From Marinitoga aeolica (GTDB taxonomy: Bacteria > Thermotogota > Thermotogae > Petrotogales > Petrotogaceae), in assembly GCF_029910535.1 (NCBI RefSeq), contig NZ_CP069362.1:2046001-2110000 (forward strand): a stretch of DNA of 64,000 nucleotides. Reading direction: 5' to 3'. Shown one piece after another: positions 1 through 10,883 of the stretch; the first letter of the stretch is position 1, and the number at the start of each line of letters is the position of its first letter. Both the position numbers and the translations under genes were made by a program. A model generated the notes under the pieces. The model had not been told where the DNA came from, made no database searches, and saw nothing but the letters and a program-made list of their open reading frames with translations.

Positions 1-627
1 AAATATACATATGATTTTATAAAGGTATTAGATACAGATAGTATCGCAACTAATAATACTCAGGTTTTTGATGGAGATTTTAAAGTGCTTGGAACTTCTG
101 GGAAAAACGAGGTTGTAGCTTTTGAAAAAAATAAAGGGAAAGGTAATGTTTTAGTTTTAGGAATTAATTTTGACATGCAATATAATCATCATATAGAACA
201 TGTAGATAAACTTTTAAAGTTTTTTGGAATAAAAAAGATAATACAAACTAAAGATGTTGATGTTAGATTAAAAAGAATAAATAATGGATATTTGATATTT
301 TTACATAATTTAGATGATTATACTAAAGATATAGAACTTATTATAAATAATTCTAAAATATTTGATGAGAAAAAAATAAGAATAAGTGGCCGAAGTGGTT
401 TATTGTTACCTTATAAACTACATTTAAATGATGAATTAGAATTAATATATTCAACATGTGAAATTGTAAATAAAAATCCCAATGAAATAACTTTTCTTTG
501 TAAACAAGATGAAGAGTACATAAAGTTTAATAAAGAAATTTATTGTGAGAATAATGATATTGATTTTAAAGATGGAGTATATAAAATTTGTGGTTATAAA
601 AATAAAGAAATTAAATTTAAATATTAG
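1..627 (+). CDS. C-terminal part of a glycoside hydrolase (GH42/GH35-like), cut by window edge
   Basis: The frame is open from the first base, so only the last ~208 residues are present. A GKGNVLVLG segment (about residues 46-54 of the visible part) resembles the glutamine-amidotransferase-like middle domain of GH42-type beta-galactosidases. It is followed by a beta-rich tail (about residues 95-208) like the C-terminal sandwich of such enzymes. No catalytic acids are visible, so the family call is tentative. The gene ends 9 bp before the GH94 gene and is probably the preceding member of the same sugar operon. The upstream sequence would settle the family. Confidence 0.4.
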   Translation, partial: KYTYDFIKVLDTDSIATNNTQVFDGDFKVLGTSGKNEVVAFEKNKGKGNVLVLGINFDMQYNHHIEHVDKLLKFFGIKKIIQTKDVDVRLKRINNGYLIFLHNLDDYTKDIELIINNSKIFDEKKIRISGRSGLLLPYKLHLNDELELIYSTCEIVNKNPNEITFLCKQDEEYIKFNKEIYCENNDIDFKDGVYKICGYKNKEIKFKY

Positions 628-636
628 GAGGTCATT

Positions 637-2997
637 ATGAAAAAATATTTTGAATCTAAATATGGATATTTCACAGATGACGAGTATGTAATTACAAATC
701 CAAAAACACCAAAGCCATGGGTAAATGTTATAAGTAATGGAGATTACTCAATTATCGTATCTCAAAATGGAAGTGGTTATTCATGGAGAGGGAATGGTTC
801 AGAAAATAGAATAACAAGATCTTTTCAAGATTTAATAAAAGATAATTGGGGAAAATATTTTTATTTAAGAGATTTAGAAACGAAAGAGTATTGGTCTTTA
901 GGATTAAAACCTGTTATGCATGATTATGATTTTTATGAAGTAAAACATGGATTTGGATATTCTATAATAAAACAAGTGAAAAACAACATAGAAACAGAAT
1001 TAAAATTTTTTGTATCTATAGACAATCCTGTAGAATTTATGGAGATAAAAATAACAAATAAAACTGATAAAAAGAAAAATTTTGATTTGAGTTCTTATGT
1101 TGAATGGGTGTTAGGAAATTTTCCAGATGAACATAGAGAATTTCATAAAATTTTTGTTGATTCAAAATTTGAAAATAACGCCTTGTATTACGATAAATTA
1201 ATAAGCTCATTTTTAGATGAAAAAGGTAGACATAATAATAAAAGTTGGGATCAAATCGCTTTTCATGCTGTAAGCGAAAAAGTTAAATCGTATGAAGGAG
1301 ATAAAGAAAACTTTATAGGCATGTACAGAACAGAAGCAAATCCAATAGCTATGGAAGAAGATGTTTTAAGTCAAAAAACAGGAAGGTATACAGATCCAAT
1401 AGGTTCATTACAGGTAGAATTCGAATTAAACCCAAATGAATCGAAAACTATTGTATATATAATTGGTACTGCTTACAAAGGCAAAGAAGACCCAAAAGAG
1501 TTTGTAAAAGCTTTTGCTAATGTTGAAGCTAGTGAAAAAGAGTTTAAAAAAGTTGTTAAATTTTGGAATGAATTGTTTGATAAGGAGCATGTAGAAACAC
1601 CAGATGATGCCTTTAATTTAATGACAAATAAATGGTTAAAATATCAGGCTATTTCAGGTAGAATGTGGGCTAAGTCTGGTTATTATCAAGTATCTGGTGG
1701 GTATGGGTATAGGGATCAGTTACAAGATTCTTTAATATTTTTACCTTTAGACCCATCATATACAAAGAAACAACTCTTGCTTCATGCTGAACATCAATTT
1801 AAAGAAGGAGATGTCTTACATTGGTGGTTAACTATAGGGAATTGGGGGCCACGAACTAAATGTTCGGATGATCTATTGTGGTTACCATTTATTGCAAATT
1901 ATTACATAATGGAAACTGGAGATTATTCTATTTTAGATGAAGTTGTTCCTTATTATGATGGAGGAAAAGATACTTTCTATAATCACTGTAAAAAAGCTAT
2001 AGAAAAAGTTTTTTCAAGATTCAGTCCAAGAGGGATTCCATTAATGGGAGATAATGACTGGAACGATGGTTTAAGTGCAGTAGGCACAGACTGGAAAGGT
2101 GAAAGTTTTTGGGTAGCTGAATTTTTATATTTCATTTTAAAAGAATTCAAAAAATTTGCAGAATATAAAAAAGATAAAAAATTTATTGAAAAAATCGATG
2201 ATGTATTAGAAAATTTAAAAGAAGCATTTAATAAATATGGTTGGGATGGTGAATGGTTCTTACAAGCTACTACAGATGATTTTGAAAAAGTGGGTTCAAA
2301 AGATAATGAGGAAGGAAAGATTTATTTAAATCCACAATTATGGGCTGTTATTAGCGGAATTACTAATGAAGAGAGAATAAAAAAATCAATGTATAGCGTA
2401 ACTAAATATCTTTTAAAAGATTACGGAGCATTATTATTAGCTCCCGCATATACTGAACCTAAAACAGACATAGGTTATATTACCAGATATGCACCAGGTT
2501 TAAGAGAAAATGGTGGGGTTTATACGCATGCTGCCACATGGGCTGTTTGGGCTTATGCATTATTAAAAGATAATGAAAAGGCTTATGAAGCATATAAAAA
2601 AATTTGTCCTCCAAACAGAGTTAAAGATATTGATAATTATTTAGCTGAACCATATGTTACACCAGGAAATACAGATGGACCTTTATCTCCATATTATGGA
2701 AGAGGAGGATGGACATGGTATACAGGTTCTGCGCAATGGTTGCATAGAGTTGGCACTAATTACATTTTAGGTATAAGACCTACTTTAGATGGTTTAGAAA
2801 TCAATCCTTGTGTCCCAAAAGATTGGAATGGTTTTAAATATAAAAGAACATTTAGAAATTCAACATATTTAATAGAAGTAATAAATAACGGTTGTAATAT
2901 TAAAGAAATTTATGTTGATGGTAAAAAAATAGATTCTAATATAATTCCTAGTTTTGAAGATAACAAAGAACATAATATAAAAGTTATTTTAAATTAA
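637..2997 (+). CDS. GH94 beta-glucan/disaccharide phosphorylase
   Basis: A cytosolic protein (no signal peptide) of 786 residues, the usual length for short GH94 phosphorylases, which split a beta-glucosidic bond with phosphate to give glucose 1-phosphate. The N-terminus has the typical YGYFTDDEYVITNPKTP opening, followed by a beta-sandwich and an (alpha/alpha)6 barrel. The general-acid motif GDNDWNDG places the catalytic Asp at residue 474. The phosphate-site motif ENGGVYTH ends at His631. The start has an AGGAGGT site. Substrate cannot be read from sequence. The two GH144-type genes of this locus make a beta-1,2-linked oligoglucan (sophorose series) likely, but known beta-1,2-oligoglucan phosphorylases are longer (about 1100 residues). 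Cellobiose- or laminaribiose-type activity remains possible. Confidence 0.85.
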   Translation: MKKYFESKYGYFTDDEYVITNPKTPKPWVNVISNGDYSIIVSQNGSGYSWRGNGSENRITRSFQDLIKDNWGKYFYLRDLETKEYWSLGLKPVMHDYDFYEVKHGFGYSIIKQVKNNIETELKFFVSIDNPVEFMEIKITNKTDKKKNFDLSSYVEWVLGNFPDEHREFHKIFVDSKFENNALYYDKLISSFLDEKGRHNNKSWDQIAFHAVSEKVKSYEGDKENFIGMYRTEANPIAMEEDVLSQKTGRYTDPIGSLQVEFELNPNESKTIVYIIGTAYKGKEDPKEFVKAFANVEASEKEFKKVVKFWNELFDKEHVETPDDAFNLMTNKWLKYQAISGRMWAKSGYYQVSGGYGYRDQLQDSLIFLPLDPSYTKKQLLLHAEHQFKEGDVLHWWLTIGNWGPRTKCSDDLLWLPFIANYYIMETGDYSILDEVVPYYDGGKDTFYNHCKKAIEKVFSRFSPRGIPLMGDNDWNDGLSAVGTDWKGESFWVAEFLYFILKEFKKFAEYKKDKKFIEKIDDVLENLKEAFNKYGWDGEWFLQATTDDFEKVGSKDNEEGKIYLNPQLWAVISGITNEERIKKSMYSVTKYLLKDYGALLLAPAYTEPKTDIGYITRYAPGLRENGGVYTHAATWAVWAYALLKDNEKAYEAYKKICPPNRVKDIDNYLAEPYVTPGNTDGPLSPYYGRGGWTWYTGSAQWLHRVGTNYILGIRPTLDGLEINPCVPKDWNGFKYKRTFRNSTYLIEVINNGCNIKEIYVDGKKIDSNIIPSFEDNKEHNIKVILN

Positions 2998-3009
2998 GGA
3001 GGGGAAATT

Positions 3010-4326
3010 ATGTTAAAAAGATTATTGTTGGTTAGTTTATTAGCTTTGATAGTTGTTGTTTCTTTTGGTGAAAAAGTTGTTATTACTTATGCAAACTGGA
3101 ATTTGGGGTTAGAGCTTGAACAGAAGATGGTAGATGAATTTATGAAAGCAAATCCGGATATTGTTGTAAAACCAGCAGAAAATATAGATTATGGTAAATA
3201 CATCGATTCTTTAAATGCAGCTGCCGCAGCAGGAGAATTACCAGATGTTATTATGATTCCTAATATCCCTATGGCTTTAACAAACGAATGGGCTTTAAAC
3301 ATTAAGAAATTTGTTGATAATGATTTAGAGTGGTACAATATACCTGCTCCATTAAGAGAAGCTACAAAATATGGAAATGGTGTTTATGCTGTTCCTGCAG
3401 GTATGTATTTTATGGGATACTTTGTTAATGACGATTTATTTGAAAAATTTAATATCACAAAATTACCATTTGCTCCAGTATGGCCAAGGTTTATGGCTGC
3501 TGTAAGAGCTTTAACAAATGTACAAGAAAAGAGCTTAGGTTTATCTGAAGAAGTTCAAATTCCTGAATGGTATCCAGCTTCAATAAATAAAAACCTTGGA
3601 TGGTTTACCTGGGATGGAAAAAAATATCATCTTTCAGAAAGAGAATTTATTACAGCTGTAAAAATTGCTAAGCAATTATTCCAAAACAAATATGTATTCG
3701 ATAGTTTAAGTGCAGATGAAAAGAAAATGTTAAATGCTGGTTGGTATGGTGAAGCTTGGGATCAAGGAGAAATTGCTATTAGATGGTCAGGTACCTGGGA
3801 TATTAACAATTTCAGAAATTTGAAATTTAAAACCAGATTTATTGGAGTTCCTGGTGAAAGAACACCTGTTGTTGGAGATTTTATGATTATTTCTTCTTCA
3901 ACTAAGCATGCAGAAGCAGCATATAAATTTTTAAGGTATATTACTTTTGCTAGAGAAGGTATGTTAAAAAGATTAGAAATTGATGATAAAAATCAATGGG
4001 TATCTTTGCCATTAACAACAGAAAAAGCTATATTAGAAAGATATTTTATTCAAAAAGATGTTTACCCTGGAATTAGAGAAGCTTATGAAACTATTGATAA
4101 GGGTATAATCGAAGGTGTTAAAGTAGTTCCTGGATATGTAGAATCAAGATGGACAGCACCAACAGGAATTAAAATTGGTGATAAAGATAATGCAAATATA
4201 GGAGACGTTATCTGGAATTCTATGAGAGGAGATTTAAATATTGCCGATTATGCTGCACAATTAAATGATTTAGCAAATAAAGCTTATGAAAAGAACTATA
4301 AAGTAATTGAATCTTTAATAAAATAG
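3010..4326 (+). CDS. sugar ABC transporter substrate-binding protein
   Basis: A periplasmic family-1 extracellular solute-binding protein of 438 residues. Residues 1-20 form a Sec signal peptide without a lipobox cysteine, so the protein is probably released or held by other means, as is common in Thermotogota. The mature part has the two-lobe pattern of MalE-like proteins, including the hinge-proximal GDFMIIS and a C-terminal AYKFLRYIT helix. A near-perfect AAGGAGGGG site lies 7 bases before the ATG, predicting strong expression, as expected for a binding protein. It sits between the GH94 gene and a second, larger binding protein, and should deliver oligosaccharides to the permeases at 7125-8890. 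Confidence 0.88.
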   Translation: MLKRLLLVSLLALIVVVSFGEKVVITYANWNLGLELEQKMVDEFMKANPDIVVKPAENIDYGKYIDSLNAAAAAGELPDVIMIPNIPMALTNEWALNIKKFVDNDLEWYNIPAPLREATKYGNGVYAVPAGMYFMGYFVNDDLFEKFNITKLPFAPVWPRFMAAVRALTNVQEKSLGLSEEVQIPEWYPASINKNLGWFTWDGKKYHLSEREFITAVKIAKQLFQNKYVFDSLSADEKKMLNAGWYGEAWDQGEIAIRWSGTWDINNFRNLKFKTRFIGVPGERTPVVGDFMIISSSTKHAEAAYKFLRYITFAREGMLKRLEIDDKNQWVSLPLTTEKAILERYFIQKDVYPGIREAYETIDKGIIEGVKVVPGYVESRWTAPTGIKIGDKDNANIGDVIWNSMRGDLNIADYAAQLNDLANKAYEKNYKVIESLIK

Positions 4327-4336
4327 GAGACAAAAT

Positions 4337-7132
4337 ATGAGAAAAATTTTCCTTGCAATCTATATAGTTTTAGCTATATTAAGCTTTTCAAAATTAACAG
4401 AATTAAGTTATTTTGAACAACTAAAAAGATGGAATGGAATAAATAAGGCAGTTGGGGTAGAAATAACCCCATCTGCTTCATATATTACTTTAAATAAACA
4501 TGAATCTTTTAGTTTTTACATTGATGTTCCAAAAGAAGGTTTATATAATATTGAATTGATTTATAAAGTCTTATCTGACGATTTATTAGAAAATGAAATA
4601 GATATAAAAATAAATGATAAATATCAGTTTTTTGAATCAAGAAGAATAGTATTACCTCAATTTTGGAAATCTAAAAATGATTTTTTAATTGATCGTTATG
4701 GGAATCAAATTGTACCAGAACAATCCAAGTTAAAGAAGGAAACTATTTATTTATTAAAAGATGCTGCAAATTTAGAAGAGTATCCTTTTTTATTTTTTTT
4801 CAAAAAGGGAAAAAACAAAATCCAAATTACATTAAATTCCGGAAAGATTTTAATAAAAAAGATTAAAATTATATCTCCTACTAAAGAAATTAGTTATGAG
4901 GAATATAAATTAACTCATAATATTGAAAACAATAATGACACATTTATAATATTAGAAGCAGAAAAGCCTGATTATAAAAACGATACAGCTATCAATCCTA
5001 TTTCAAGTAGAGATTTAGAGGTTAATCCTTATAGCACTAATAATCTGCTTTTAAATGTGCTTGGTGGTGACTCCTGGTCTAAGAGTGGTCAAGAAGTATT
5101 TTATAAAATTCACATTAAAAATGATGGATACTATTATATTGGATTTAAATACTTACAAAATCTAAAACCTAATTCAAATGTTTTTAGAACTATAAAAATA
5201 GATAATAAGATCTTATTTGAAGAAATGAAAAGGGTTAAGTTTCCTTTTACCACAAAATGGGAAATAATAAAGTGGAATTATCCAATATACTTAGAAAAAG
5301 GGGATCATATTCTATCTTTAGAAGCAAATGCCTATTTGTATGGTAACTTAATTAATAGTATATATTATTTAATAAATGAGATAAATAATATTGCTTTAGA
5401 TTTTAAAAAGCTTACAGGGGGTAATAGTGCTAATAAAAATATTGAATGGGATGTTCTAAACTATTTCCCAGATATACAGAAAACTTTAAATAATTACAAA
5501 GATGAATTAGAAAAAATTTATGTTAAGGCTTTAAAATTAAATGATAATAGAAATAATAGTGAAGGGTTAATAGCTTTGGATGCAGCAATTAAGAATATAA
5601 AATTTTTGGCTAATAATCCAAATTTAATTCCAAAAAGATATTCATTGCTAAATGAAGGAAGCAATTCTATTGTTACTAAACTTTCTATTGCACTTACAGA
5701 GTTTCAAAGGCAACCTTTAATTTTAGATCAAATATATATTTTCAATAATGAGAAAAAATTACCACAATTAAAAATAAATCTTAGTAAAAGGTTTATAGAA
5801 GGTCTTAAAAGATTTATATATTCATTTAAAATTAAAGATAACTATTCAAACAAAGGTAAAGTACTAAAGGTGTGGGTTAATAGATCTAGAAATTATGTGA
5901 ATTTAATTCAAAGTTTAGCAGATACGCAATTTACACCGAAAACAGGAATAAAAGTAGATATATCTTTAATGCCTAATGAGCAAAAGTTAATATTGTCATA
6001 TGCTTCGAAAACTGCGCCAGATATTGCTTTAGGAATAAGTAACTGGTTACCTTTCGAGCTTGGGATAAGAGGGGCAGCTTTAGATTTAAGAAGATTCGAT
6101 GATTTTGGAAAAGTTATTACCAGATTCTCACCTGGAGCTCTTTTGCCCTTTATTTATGAACAAAAATGTTTTGCTTTGCCTGAAACACAGGATTTTTATG
6201 TTTTATTTTACAGAAAAGATATTTTTGAGAAATTAAAATTACCTATTCCCAATACATGGGATGACGTAAAAAAAATACTTCCAGAATTACAAAGATATGG
6301 TATGAATTTTTATTTACCCATTGCTGGTGCTGGAGGATTTAAACCATTTATGACCACTGCACCATTTATTTATCAAAACGATGGAAGATTTTATTCCAAT
6401 GATGGTTTTAAAACTGCTTTAAATGAACCAAATTCTTTAAAAGGCATAGAATTAATGACGAAGCTTTTTACATTATATGGTGTTCAATTACAGGTTCCTA
6501 ACTTTTTTGAACATTTTAGAAGTAGTTTATCTCCTATTGGAATAAGTAATTTTACTACCTACTTACAATTAATGGTAGGAGCCCCTGAACTAAAGAATTC
6601 ATGGGATATAGCTTTATCTCCAGGGGTTAAAAATGGAAATATTATAGAAAGATGGCAAACTGGATCTGCTCAATCTGCTATGGTTTTTAATACTACGAAA
6701 TATCCTAATGAAGCGTGGGAATTTTTAAAATGGTGGACTTCTGAAAAAACACAAACAGATTTTGGCCAGAGAATTCAAACTTTATATGGTAAAGAATTTA
6801 TGTGGAATAGCGCAAATATAAAAGCTTTTTCCAAAATACCAATACCTGATGAACATAAAAAAATTATTTTAGAACAATGGAAATGGTTAAAAGAAGTTCC
6901 TAAAACTCCAGCTGGATACATGACAGAAAGAGAGCTAAGTAACATTTGGATTAAGGTTGTTCTGCAGGGGAAAAATTTAAGAGCCAGTGTCGATGATTCT
7001 GTAAATAAAATAAATAAAGAAATACAGAGAAAATTGGAAGAATTTGGATATATTAAAAATGGGGAAAAAATAAAGAATTATTATATCCCAAAAATTGAGG
7101 ATGCGCTTAAATGGAGGCTAAGCAATGAATAA
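4337..7132 (+). CDS. two-part exported protein: beta-sandwich modules fused to a sugar-binding (SBP family 1) domain
   Basis: A 931-residue exported protein with a signal peptide (residues 1-18). Residues ~30-190 and ~200-340 look like two beta-sandwich, carbohydrate-binding-module-like units: the first has [18 protein letters not shown], the second EAEKPDY and [16 protein letters not shown] mainly helical linker (~350-500) follows. Residues ~510-920 form a complete family-1 solute-binding domain ([37 protein letters not shown]). Normal binding proteins are about 400 residues. The gene overlaps the first permease by 8 bp. The extra modules may hold polymer chains near the importer; this is inference. 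Confidence 0.75.
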   Translation: MRKIFLAIYIVLAILSFSKLTELSYFEQLKRWNGINKAVGVEITPSASYITLNKHESFSFYIDVPKEGLYNIELIYKVLSDDLLENEIDIKINDKYQFFESRRIVLPQFWKSKNDFLIDRYGNQIVPEQSKLKKETIYLLKDAANLEEYPFLFFFKKGKNKIQITLNSGKILIKKIKIISPTKEISYEEYKLTHNIENNNDTFIILEAEKPDYKNDTAINPISSRDLEVNPYSTNNLLLNVLGGDSWSKSGQEVFYKIHIKNDGYYYIGFKYLQNLKPNSNVFRTIKIDNKILFEEMKRVKFPFTTKWEIIKWNYPIYLEKGDHILSLEANAYLYGNLINSIYYLINEINNIALDFKKLTGGNSANKNIEWDVLNYFPDIQKTLNNYKDELEKIYVKALKLNDNRNNSEGLIALDAAIKNIKFLANNPNLIPKRYSLLNEGSNSIVTKLSIALTEFQRQPLILDQIYIFNNEKKLPQLKINLSKRFIEGLKRFIYSFKIKDNYSNKGKVLKVWVNRSRNYVNLIQSLADTQFTPKTGIKVDISLMPNEQKLILSYASKTAPDIALGISNWLPFELGIRGAALDLRRFDDFGKVITRFSPGALLPFIYEQKCFALPETQDFYVLFYRKDIFEKLKLPIPNTWDDVKKILPELQRYGMNFYLPIAGAGGFKPFMTTAPFIYQNDGRFYSNDGFKTALNEPNSLKGIELMTKLFTLYGVQLQVPNFFEHFRSSLSPIGISNFTTYLQLMVGAPELKNSWDIALSPGVKNGNIIERWQTGSAQSAMVFNTTKYPNEAWEFLKWWTSEKTQTDFGQRIQTLYGKEFMWNSANIKAFSKIPIPDEHKKIILEQWKWLKEVPKTPAGYMTERELSNIWIKVVLQGKNLRASVDDSVNKINKEIQRKLEEFGYIKNGEKIKNYYIPKIEDALKWRLSNE

Positions 7133-8009
7133 AAGTAAATCTTCTATAATATTATTTTTATCTCCATATTTATTAATATTTTCTATATTCATTATATTAC
7201 CAGTTATAATGGCTATATTGCTTTCTTTTACTAATTTTAATGCTATTCAATTTCCAAACTTTATAGGTTTAAAAAATTATGTTAATTTAATTACTACAGA
7301 TGATGTGTTTATGCAATATGTATTACCAAATACTTTAAAATTTTCTTTAATTGTTGGGCCCTTAGGATATATTTTAGCTTTTATATTAGCCTGGATGTTA
7401 GCTCAAATTCCAGCATTACCAAGAACGATTCTCGCTTTAATTATTTATTCTCCTTCAATGACTATGGGAGTTGCTATGCAAGTTATCTGGAAATCATTAT
7501 TTAGTGGCGATGTAACTGGTTATATAAATAGTTGGTTGATTAGGTTAAATCTTATTCAACAACCTATCCAATGGTTGCAATCCCCAAAATACTTAATGCC
7601 AATTATGATAATAGTAACAATTTGGAGTAGTATGGGTGTTGGGTTTTTAGCAATGCTTGCTGGTATTTTAAATATTAATCCAGAATTATATGAAGCAGGG
7701 TATATTGATGGAATTTCAAAAAAGTGGCAGGAAATTATTTATATTACAATTCCTTCCATGAAACCACAAATGTTGTTTGGTGCAGTAATGTCTGTTGTAA
7801 CAACTTTTCAGGCTGGAGCAATTGGAGTTCAATTATCCGGATCAAATCCTACTCCACAATATGCTGGTCAATTAATTGTAAATCATATTGAAGACTATGG
7901 TTTTTTAAGATATGAAATGGGGTATGCTGCTGCAGTTTCGGTATTTTTATTATTTCTTATTTTAATAAGTTCTAAAGTTGCATGGTCATTATTTGGTGAA
8001 AAGGATTAG
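7125..8009 (+). CDS. sugar ABC transporter permease, MalF/UgpA type
   Basis: An integral membrane protein of 294 residues with about six transmembrane helices. The cytoplasmic EAA loop that contacts the ATPase is seen as [14 protein letters not shown][12 protein letters not shown] near residue 190. It starts inside the 3' end of the fused binding-protein gene, using a GGAGG that lies in that gene, so the two are translationally coupled. It pairs with the MalG-type permease 9 bp downstream. No ATPase gene is in the locus. A shared MsmX/MalK-type ATPase elsewhere must energise it, a common arrangement for such importers. Confidence 0.88.
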   Translation: MNKSKSSIILFLSPYLLIFSIFIILPVIMAILLSFTNFNAIQFPNFIGLKNYVNLITTDDVFMQYVLPNTLKFSLIVGPLGYILAFILAWMLAQIPALPRTILALIIYSPSMTMGVAMQVIWKSLFSGDVTGYINSWLIRLNLIQQPIQWLQSPKYLMPIMIIVTIWSSMGVGFLAMLAGILNINPELYEAGYIDGISKKWQEIIYITIPSMKPQMLFGAVMSVVTTFQAGAIGVQLSGSNPTPQYAGQLIVNHIEDYGFLRYEMGYAAAVSVFLLFLILISSKVAWSLFGEKD

Positions 8010-8017
8010 GTGAGATT

Positions 8018-8890
8018 ATGGCAAAATTTCAAGGAACAAAAATCAATCCCAAACAATTTCATAAAAGCCAGATAAAATTTTATTTATTTTTAATACCTTT
8101 TGCAATATTTATGCTATTACCTTTAATTTTTATATTTTCTCAAGCATTTAAACCCATGAGTGAATTATTACAATTTCCCCCACAAATTTTAGTAAAAAAT
8201 CCAACATTAAATAATTTTAGACAATTATTTTCTACCATTTCAACATCTGGTATTCCAGTTACCAGATATCTATTTAATAGTTTGTTGGTTACAGTAATAA
8301 CCGTATTTTTAACTGTCTACATCAGCACCTCGGCTGGATATGTGTTATCTAAAAAGAATTTTAAATTTAAAAATTTTATTTTCAAAATAAATACTTATGC
8401 TCTTATGTTTGTTCCTATAGCTGTGTCAATTCCAAGATATTTAATAGTAGTAAAGTTAGGGCTTATAGATAAATTTGTAATAAACATTCTTCCTATGTTA
8501 GCTATGCCCGTAGGTTTATTTCTGGTGAAACAATTTATAGATCAAATACCTGATGAATTGATTGAAGCAGCTAAAATAGATGGTGCAAATGATTTTGTTA
8601 TTTTCAGAAAAATTATTATTCCTCTGGCTAAACCAGCAGTTGCGACAATTGTTATTTTATCTTTTCAATCAGCATGGAATTATATTGAGGCTTCTTCAAT
8701 ATATATAAATAATGAAAGTTTAAAAACTTTTGCATATTTTATGACAACTTTGAATTTGGCAAATAACTCAGTTGCAGGTCTTGGAATGGCTGCTGCAGCT
8801 TCATTAATAATGTTTATACCAAATTTAATCATTTTTATATTTACTCAAAGCAAAGTTATGAATACTATGGCACATTCTGGAATAAAATGA
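8018..8890 (+). CDS. sugar ABC transporter permease, MalG/UgpE type
   Basis: A 290-residue permease with about six transmembrane helices. The EAA motif EAAKIDGANDFVIFRKIIIP lies near residues 187-206. The N-terminal cytoplasmic tail is about 22 residues long. It is the MalG-like partner of the preceding gene. The AGGTGA ribosome site lies 5 bases before the ATG, at the end of the upstream gene. The next gene follows after 10 bp, so it belongs to the same transcript. Confidence 0.88.
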   Translation: MAKFQGTKINPKQFHKSQIKFYLFLIPFAIFMLLPLIFIFSQAFKPMSELLQFPPQILVKNPTLNNFRQLFSTISTSGIPVTRYLFNSLLVTVITVFLTVYISTSAGYVLSKKNFKFKNFIFKINTYALMFVPIAVSIPRYLIVVKLGLIDKFVINILPMLAMPVGLFLVKQFIDQIPDELIEAAKIDGANDFVIFRKIIIPLAKPAVATIVILSFQSAWNYIEASSIYINNESLKTFAYFMTTLNLANNSVAGLGMAAAASLIMFIPNLIIFIFTQSKVMNTMAHSGIK

Positions 8891-8900
8891 GGTTGATATA

Positions 8901-10883
8901 ATGAAAAAAATTTTATTAATAATTACTATCTTTACATTCAATTTATTGATATTTTCTAATGTTCCCTATAAGACTTATACCATGGGGCCTAATAATCGTT
9001 TAATAGAAACAAGAACGGCATTTGTACCTTCAAAAATTTTAACTCCAAATATTTTAAATGCAGAAGACTTATTTGTTGACAATAATGGGAATATTTATAT
9101 TGCAGATACAGGCAATATGAGAGTATTAAAAATTAACAAAGATAACAAAGAAGAGTCTATTGGAGATTTTATGATGTTTATGCCTACGGGAGTTTATGTA
9201 AAAAATGATAAGATTTATGTTGCAGATTCAGGGAATTTTGTAGTACAAATTTATGATAAAGAAGGGCAATTATTAAAAGAAATAGATAAACCAAAAGAAC
9301 CTTTGTTTGGTGTGAAAAATCTTTTTATTCCATTAAAGCTCGCTGTAGATGATAGAGGAAATATCTATGTAGTAAGTGAGGGTTCTACTAATGGATTAGT
9401 AAATTTAAATGAATATGGGCAGTTTATGAATTATTTTGGAGCTAATCAACCAAATGTTTCTTTGAAAATGATTTTACAACGTTTAATCTATACGGGGAAT
9501 AATTTTTTGAAAATCAAACCTCCCTCGCCTACAAATTTATGTATAGATAAAGATGGATTGGTATATACTGTAACAGAAGGATTGAATAATAATAGTATTA
9601 AAAAATTCAATGTTGCAGGTATTAATGTATTTGAGAATAAAATATTTAGTCCGAATAAACCTGTAGACATTGATACAGATAAATATAACAATATTTATGT
9701 ATTAACTGCTGAAGGAAAAATTGTTGTTTTGAGTAGCGAAGGTGATCTTTTATTTATTTTTGGAGGTAAAGAAACTATATATGAAAGAAAAGGCTTACTT
9801 AAAAGTCCTGCAGCTATTGACGTAGGCGATGATGGAAAAATCTATGTCCTTGATAAAGAAAAAAATAATATCATAGTATATGAACCCACTGAATTCGCAA
9901 AAAATGTATTTAAAGCAAATATGTTTTATGTGCAAGGTTTATATGTTGAAGGTAAAGATTTGTGGGAAAAAGTAAAAAATCTAAACAGCACATTTATGCT
10001 AGCTTATAAAGCATTAGCAAAGGCTTATTTTAAAGAAGGTAATTATAGTAAATCCTTAGAATATTTTAAATTAGCTGGTGTTAAAAATGATTATTCAGAA
10101 TCTTTTTGGCAAATTAGGAATGAGTGGCTTCAAAAAAATCTTTCAAAAGTAATAGTTTTCTTTGTTTTATTATATATTTTCTTAAAAATACTATTTTATT
10201 TTGATTCAAAGAAAAATATATTATCTGGATTAAAAATTTTTATAAATTCAATAGCGAATAAAAAAATTGTTTCTGATATCTTATTTTTAAAGTATATATT
10301 AAAAAATCCATTTGATGCATTTTATGAGATTAAAAGAAAAAATAGAATTTCTATATATAGTGCTTTAATATTATATGGTTATTTATTTCTTTTGAAGATA
10401 TTTGAAATATATTTCAAAGGATATATATTCAATAATGTTAATATATATCGTATAAATATATTTTCAGAATTTATTGGATTATATACACCTATTTTATTAT
10501 TAATAATATCAAATTATTTAATTAGTGAAATAAATGATGGTGAAGGAAAGTTACAACATATTATTATTGGTGGTGTATATTCTCTAGCTCCATATTTGAT
10601 TTTTTATCCTTTTTTAATAATTTTAAGTAATTTTATAACTTACAATGAAGCATTTTTGATTAATTTTCCTAATTTTATTATAATTTCTTGGAGTTTAATT
10701 ATTTTATTTATTATGGTAAAGGAGATTCATAATTATAGCGTTTCAGAAACCGTCAAAATAATATTTTTGACTTTATTTATGGTTTTTGTAATAGTTATAA
10801 TTGCTTTTATAATTTTCGTTTTATTTACTCAGGAAATAGATTTTATTAAATCCATTATAATGGAGTTGATTGTTCGTGAATAA
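8901..10883 (+). CDS. NHL-repeat / TPR / YIP1-like membrane protein
   Basis: A 660-residue protein with three parts. After a signal peptide (~1-19) come NHL beta-propeller repeats (~50-330; examples ADTGNMRVLKI and VADSGNFVVQIYD). A TPR-like helical pair follows (~350-395; AYKALAKAYFKEGNYSKSLEYF). The C-terminus (~415-655) has a first helix and then a cluster of about five transmembrane helices resembling the YIP1 domain. Proteins of this shape occur next to DUF5696 proteins and sugar ABC permeases in Firmicutes, but their role is not established. Here it lies between the two permease pairs, suggesting an envelope scaffold or sensor for the import system. The function is not known. Confidence 0.65.
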   Translation: MKKILLIITIFTFNLLIFSNVPYKTYTMGPNNRLIETRTAFVPSKILTPNILNAEDLFVDNNGNIYIADTGNMRVLKINKDNKEESIGDFMMFMPTGVYVKNDKIYVADSGNFVVQIYDKEGQLLKEIDKPKEPLFGVKNLFIPLKLAVDDRGNIYVVSEGSTNGLVNLNEYGQFMNYFGANQPNVSLKMILQRLIYTGNNFLKIKPPSPTNLCIDKDGLVYTVTEGLNNNSIKKFNVAGINVFENKIFSPNKPVDIDTDKYNNIYVLTAEGKIVVLSSEGDLLFIFGGKETIYERKGLLKSPAAIDVGDDGKIYVLDKEKNNIIVYEPTEFAKNVFKANMFYVQGLYVEGKDLWEKVKNLNSTFMLAYKALAKAYFKEGNYSKSLEYFKLAGVKNDYSESFWQIRNEWLQKNLSKVIVFFVLLYIFLKILFYFDSKKNILSGLKIFINSIANKKIVSDILFLKYILKNPFDAFYEIKRKNRISIYSALILYGYLFLLKIFEIYFKGYIFNNVNIYRINIFSEFIGLYTPILLLIISNYLISEINDGEGKLQHIIIGGVYSLAPYLIFYPFLIILSNFITYNEAFLINFPNFIIISWSLIILFIMVKEIHNYSVSETVKIIFLTLFMVFVIVIIAFIIFVLFTQEIDFIKSIIMELIVRE

